Program-made: the position numbers and the translations under genes | Notes under the pieces: generated by a model | Told to the model about the DNA's origin: nothing | Database searches by the model: none | Seen by the model: only the letters and a program-made list of their open reading frames with translations | Part shown: positions 62,977-64,000 of the stretch, piece after piece | Layout: the number at the start of each line of letters is the position of its first letter | Numbering within the stretch: position 1 is the stretch's first letter | From: Pseudomonas subflava | GTDB taxonomy: Bacteria; Pseudomonadota; Gammaproteobacteria; Pseudomonadales; Pseudomonadaceae | DNA: 64,000 bases | Assembly (NCBI RefSeq): GCF_023823685.1 | Contig: NZ_JAMXBF010000001.1 | Coordinates: forward strand, 372,001-436,000 | Reading direction: 5' to 3'

Positions 62977-64000
62977 TTAGTCGCTGCTTTCCGGGCGCGC
63001 TCCGAGCACGCTGTCCAAGTTGGGCACCTGGGTATCGTTGGCCATCTGCGCGTCGTGCTCTATTTGATGGCTGAAGCGCTCCAGTGAATGCTCCTGGGCC
63101 GGCTTGGCGTCCGAAGCGAACACCGGCGGGCTGAGCAGGTAGGCGCCGATGAGTCGGGTCAGCGCGGCCAGGCTGTCGATGTGGGTGCGCTCGTAGCCGT
63201 GGGTGGCGTCGCAGCCAAACGCCAGCAGGGCGACGCGGATGTCGTGGCCGGCGGTCACCGCCGACTGGGCGTCGCTGTGGTAGTAGCGGAACAGGTCGCG
63301 GCGCACCGGGATGTCCTGCTCGCCGGCCAGGCGCAACAGGTGGCGCGACAGGTGATAGTCGTACGGGCCGCCGGAATCCTGCAGGGCCACGCTCACCGCG
63401 TGTTCGGTGGACTGCTGGCCGGGCGCCACCGGGGCGATGTCGATACCGACGAACTCGCTGACGTCCCAGGGCAGGGCCGCCGCGGCCCCGGAGCCCACTT
63501 CCTCGGTGATGGTGAACAGCGGGTGACAATCGATCTGCGGCTCCAGGCCGCTGTCGACGACGGCCTTGAGCGCCGTCAGCAGTGCGGCCACGCCGGCCTT
63601 GTCGTCCAGGTGGCGGGCGCTGATGTGGCCGCTGTCGGTGAATTCCGGCAGCGGATCGAAGGCGACGAAATCGCCCACCGAAACGCCCAGCGCCTCGCAC
63701 TCGGCGCGGCTGTAGCAGGGCGCGTCGAGGCGCAGCTCGATGTGTTCCCAGCTCACCGGCAGGCTGTCGACCTGGGTGTTGAAGGCGTGGCCGGAGGCCA
63801 TCAGCGGCAGCACGCTGCCGCGCAGCACGCTGTGATCGGTGAACAGGCTGACCCGGCTGCCTTCGGCGAAGCGGCTGGACCAGCAACCCACCGGCGCCAG
63901 GGCCGGGCGTCCGCTGTCCTTGATCTCGCGGACGATGGCGCCGATGGTGTCCAGGTGCGCCGAGACGGCTCGGTCCGGGCTGGACTGGCGTCCGCGCAGG
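62977..64000 (-). CDS. M42-type peptidase of the NAGGN osmoprotectant locus (5' end outside window)
   Basis: The frame continues to the right edge, so only the C-terminal 341 codons are present. Metal-binding residues of the M42/M20-like co-catalytic fold are seen: AHLDTIG (just inside the edge), ISARHLDDKAGVAALL, the catalytic FTITEEVGSGAAAAL, VGIDIAPV and YYHSDAQSAV, with a final DATHGYERTHIDSL. This matches the peptidase family found with asnO and ngg, which make N-acetylglutaminylglutamine amide in salt-stressed Pseudomonas. The other genes of that locus should lie beyond the right edge. A generic aminopeptidase is the alternative. Confidence 0.82.
   Translation of the reverse strand, partial: LRGRQSSPDRAVSAHLDTIGAIVREIKDSGRPALAPVGCWSSRFAEGSRVSLFTDHSVLRGSVLPLMASGHAFNTQVDSLPVSWEHIELRLDAPCYSRAECEALGVSVGDFVAFDPLPEFTDSGHISARHLDDKAGVAALLTALKAVVDSGLEPQIDCHPLFTITEEVGSGAAAALPWDVSEFVGIDIAPVAPGQQSTEHAVSVALQDSGGPYDYHLSRHLLRLAGEQDIPVRRDLFRYYHSDAQSAVTAGHDIRVALLAFGCDATHGYERTHIDSLAALTRLIGAYLLSPPVFASDAKPAQEHSLERFSHQIEHDAQMANDTQVPNLDSVLGARPESSD

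Overview
The window reads as a stretch of Pseudomonas chromosome. The DNA is GC-rich (about two thirds by eye), densely coded, and uses GTG starts freely. Gene order from about 16 kb to 56 kb follows the P. aeruginosa PAO1 order that I recall around PA3219 down to PA3140 (plcP-agt, cyaB, trkH, cpx genes, rnm-yciO-scpAB-rluB, mupP-ubiG, mtnA, gyrA-serC-pheA-hisC-tyrA/aroA-cmk-rpsA-ihfB, wbpL-wbpM). The left end, with a LapA-type adhesin beside lapG and lapD, is typical of the P. fluorescens/putida/mendocina side of the genus. A non-aeruginosa Pseudomonas is therefore most likely; the species cannot be named from this sequence alone.

Layout. 0-4.8 kb: 3' end of a large RTX adhesin, a small conserved gene, and convergent lapG-lapD, the c-di-GMP-controlled switch that holds or releases the adhesin. 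4.9-13.4 kb: DUF454 and UPF0149 genes, recQ, a membrane diguanylate cyclase (HsbD-like), a DUF2804 gene, a SlyA-like MarR regulator and a FimV paralogue. 13.4-18.8 kb: SelW-like protein, EamA exporter, CsaA, an AraC regulator, then a phosphate-stress lipid-remodelling pair (plcP-agt) and a methyltransferase with a MerR-type promoter. 18.7-24.9 kb: adenylate cyclase CyaB, DUF962, AraC regulator, TrkH, a cysteine-cluster protein and a nitroreductase. 24.9-28.9 kb: a leftward run yciB-yciI-hypothetical-cpxR-cpxP-like-cpxA. 29-33.7 kb: rnm-yciO-scpA-scpB, DUF1289, rluB. 33.8-39.6 kb: a diguanylate cyclase, yciK-like, mupP, ubiG, MTA deaminase and divergent mtnA. 39.8-51.1 kb: the gyrA to ihfB block of housekeeping and aromatic amino acid genes. 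51.1-55.8 kb: the usual O-antigen site, here cut down to wbpV-like, wbpL and wbpM, followed by a ComEA-like gene. 55.9-64 kb: a GlxR/Hyi pair, a CynX-type transporter, small genes, a 7TMR-DISM hybrid kinase and the 3' end of an M42-type peptidase of the NAGGN osmoprotectant locus.

How the genes work together. Second messengers are a theme: two diguanylate cyclases with intact GG(E)EF and I-sites, the degenerate c-di-GMP receptor LapD controlling the LapG protease, and one cAMP-forming cyclase. Regulatory DNA is unusually legible: a triple 11-bp Pho-box array before plcP-agt, a CpxR box inside the cpx cluster, a sigma-54 promoter before the second diguanylate cyclase, a MerR/SoxR-type 19-bp-spacer promoter before the methyltransferase, and a SlyA-like operator plus a perfect 20-bp palindrome around the marR gene. 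Two short inverted-repeat elements flanked by TA look like MITE-type repeats.

I did not find a wholly new multi-gene system. No tRNA, rRNA, CRISPR array or complete insertion sequence was seen. The most novel items are the regulatory sites, the MITE immediately upstream of the yheU-like gene, and the stripped-down O-antigen locus.
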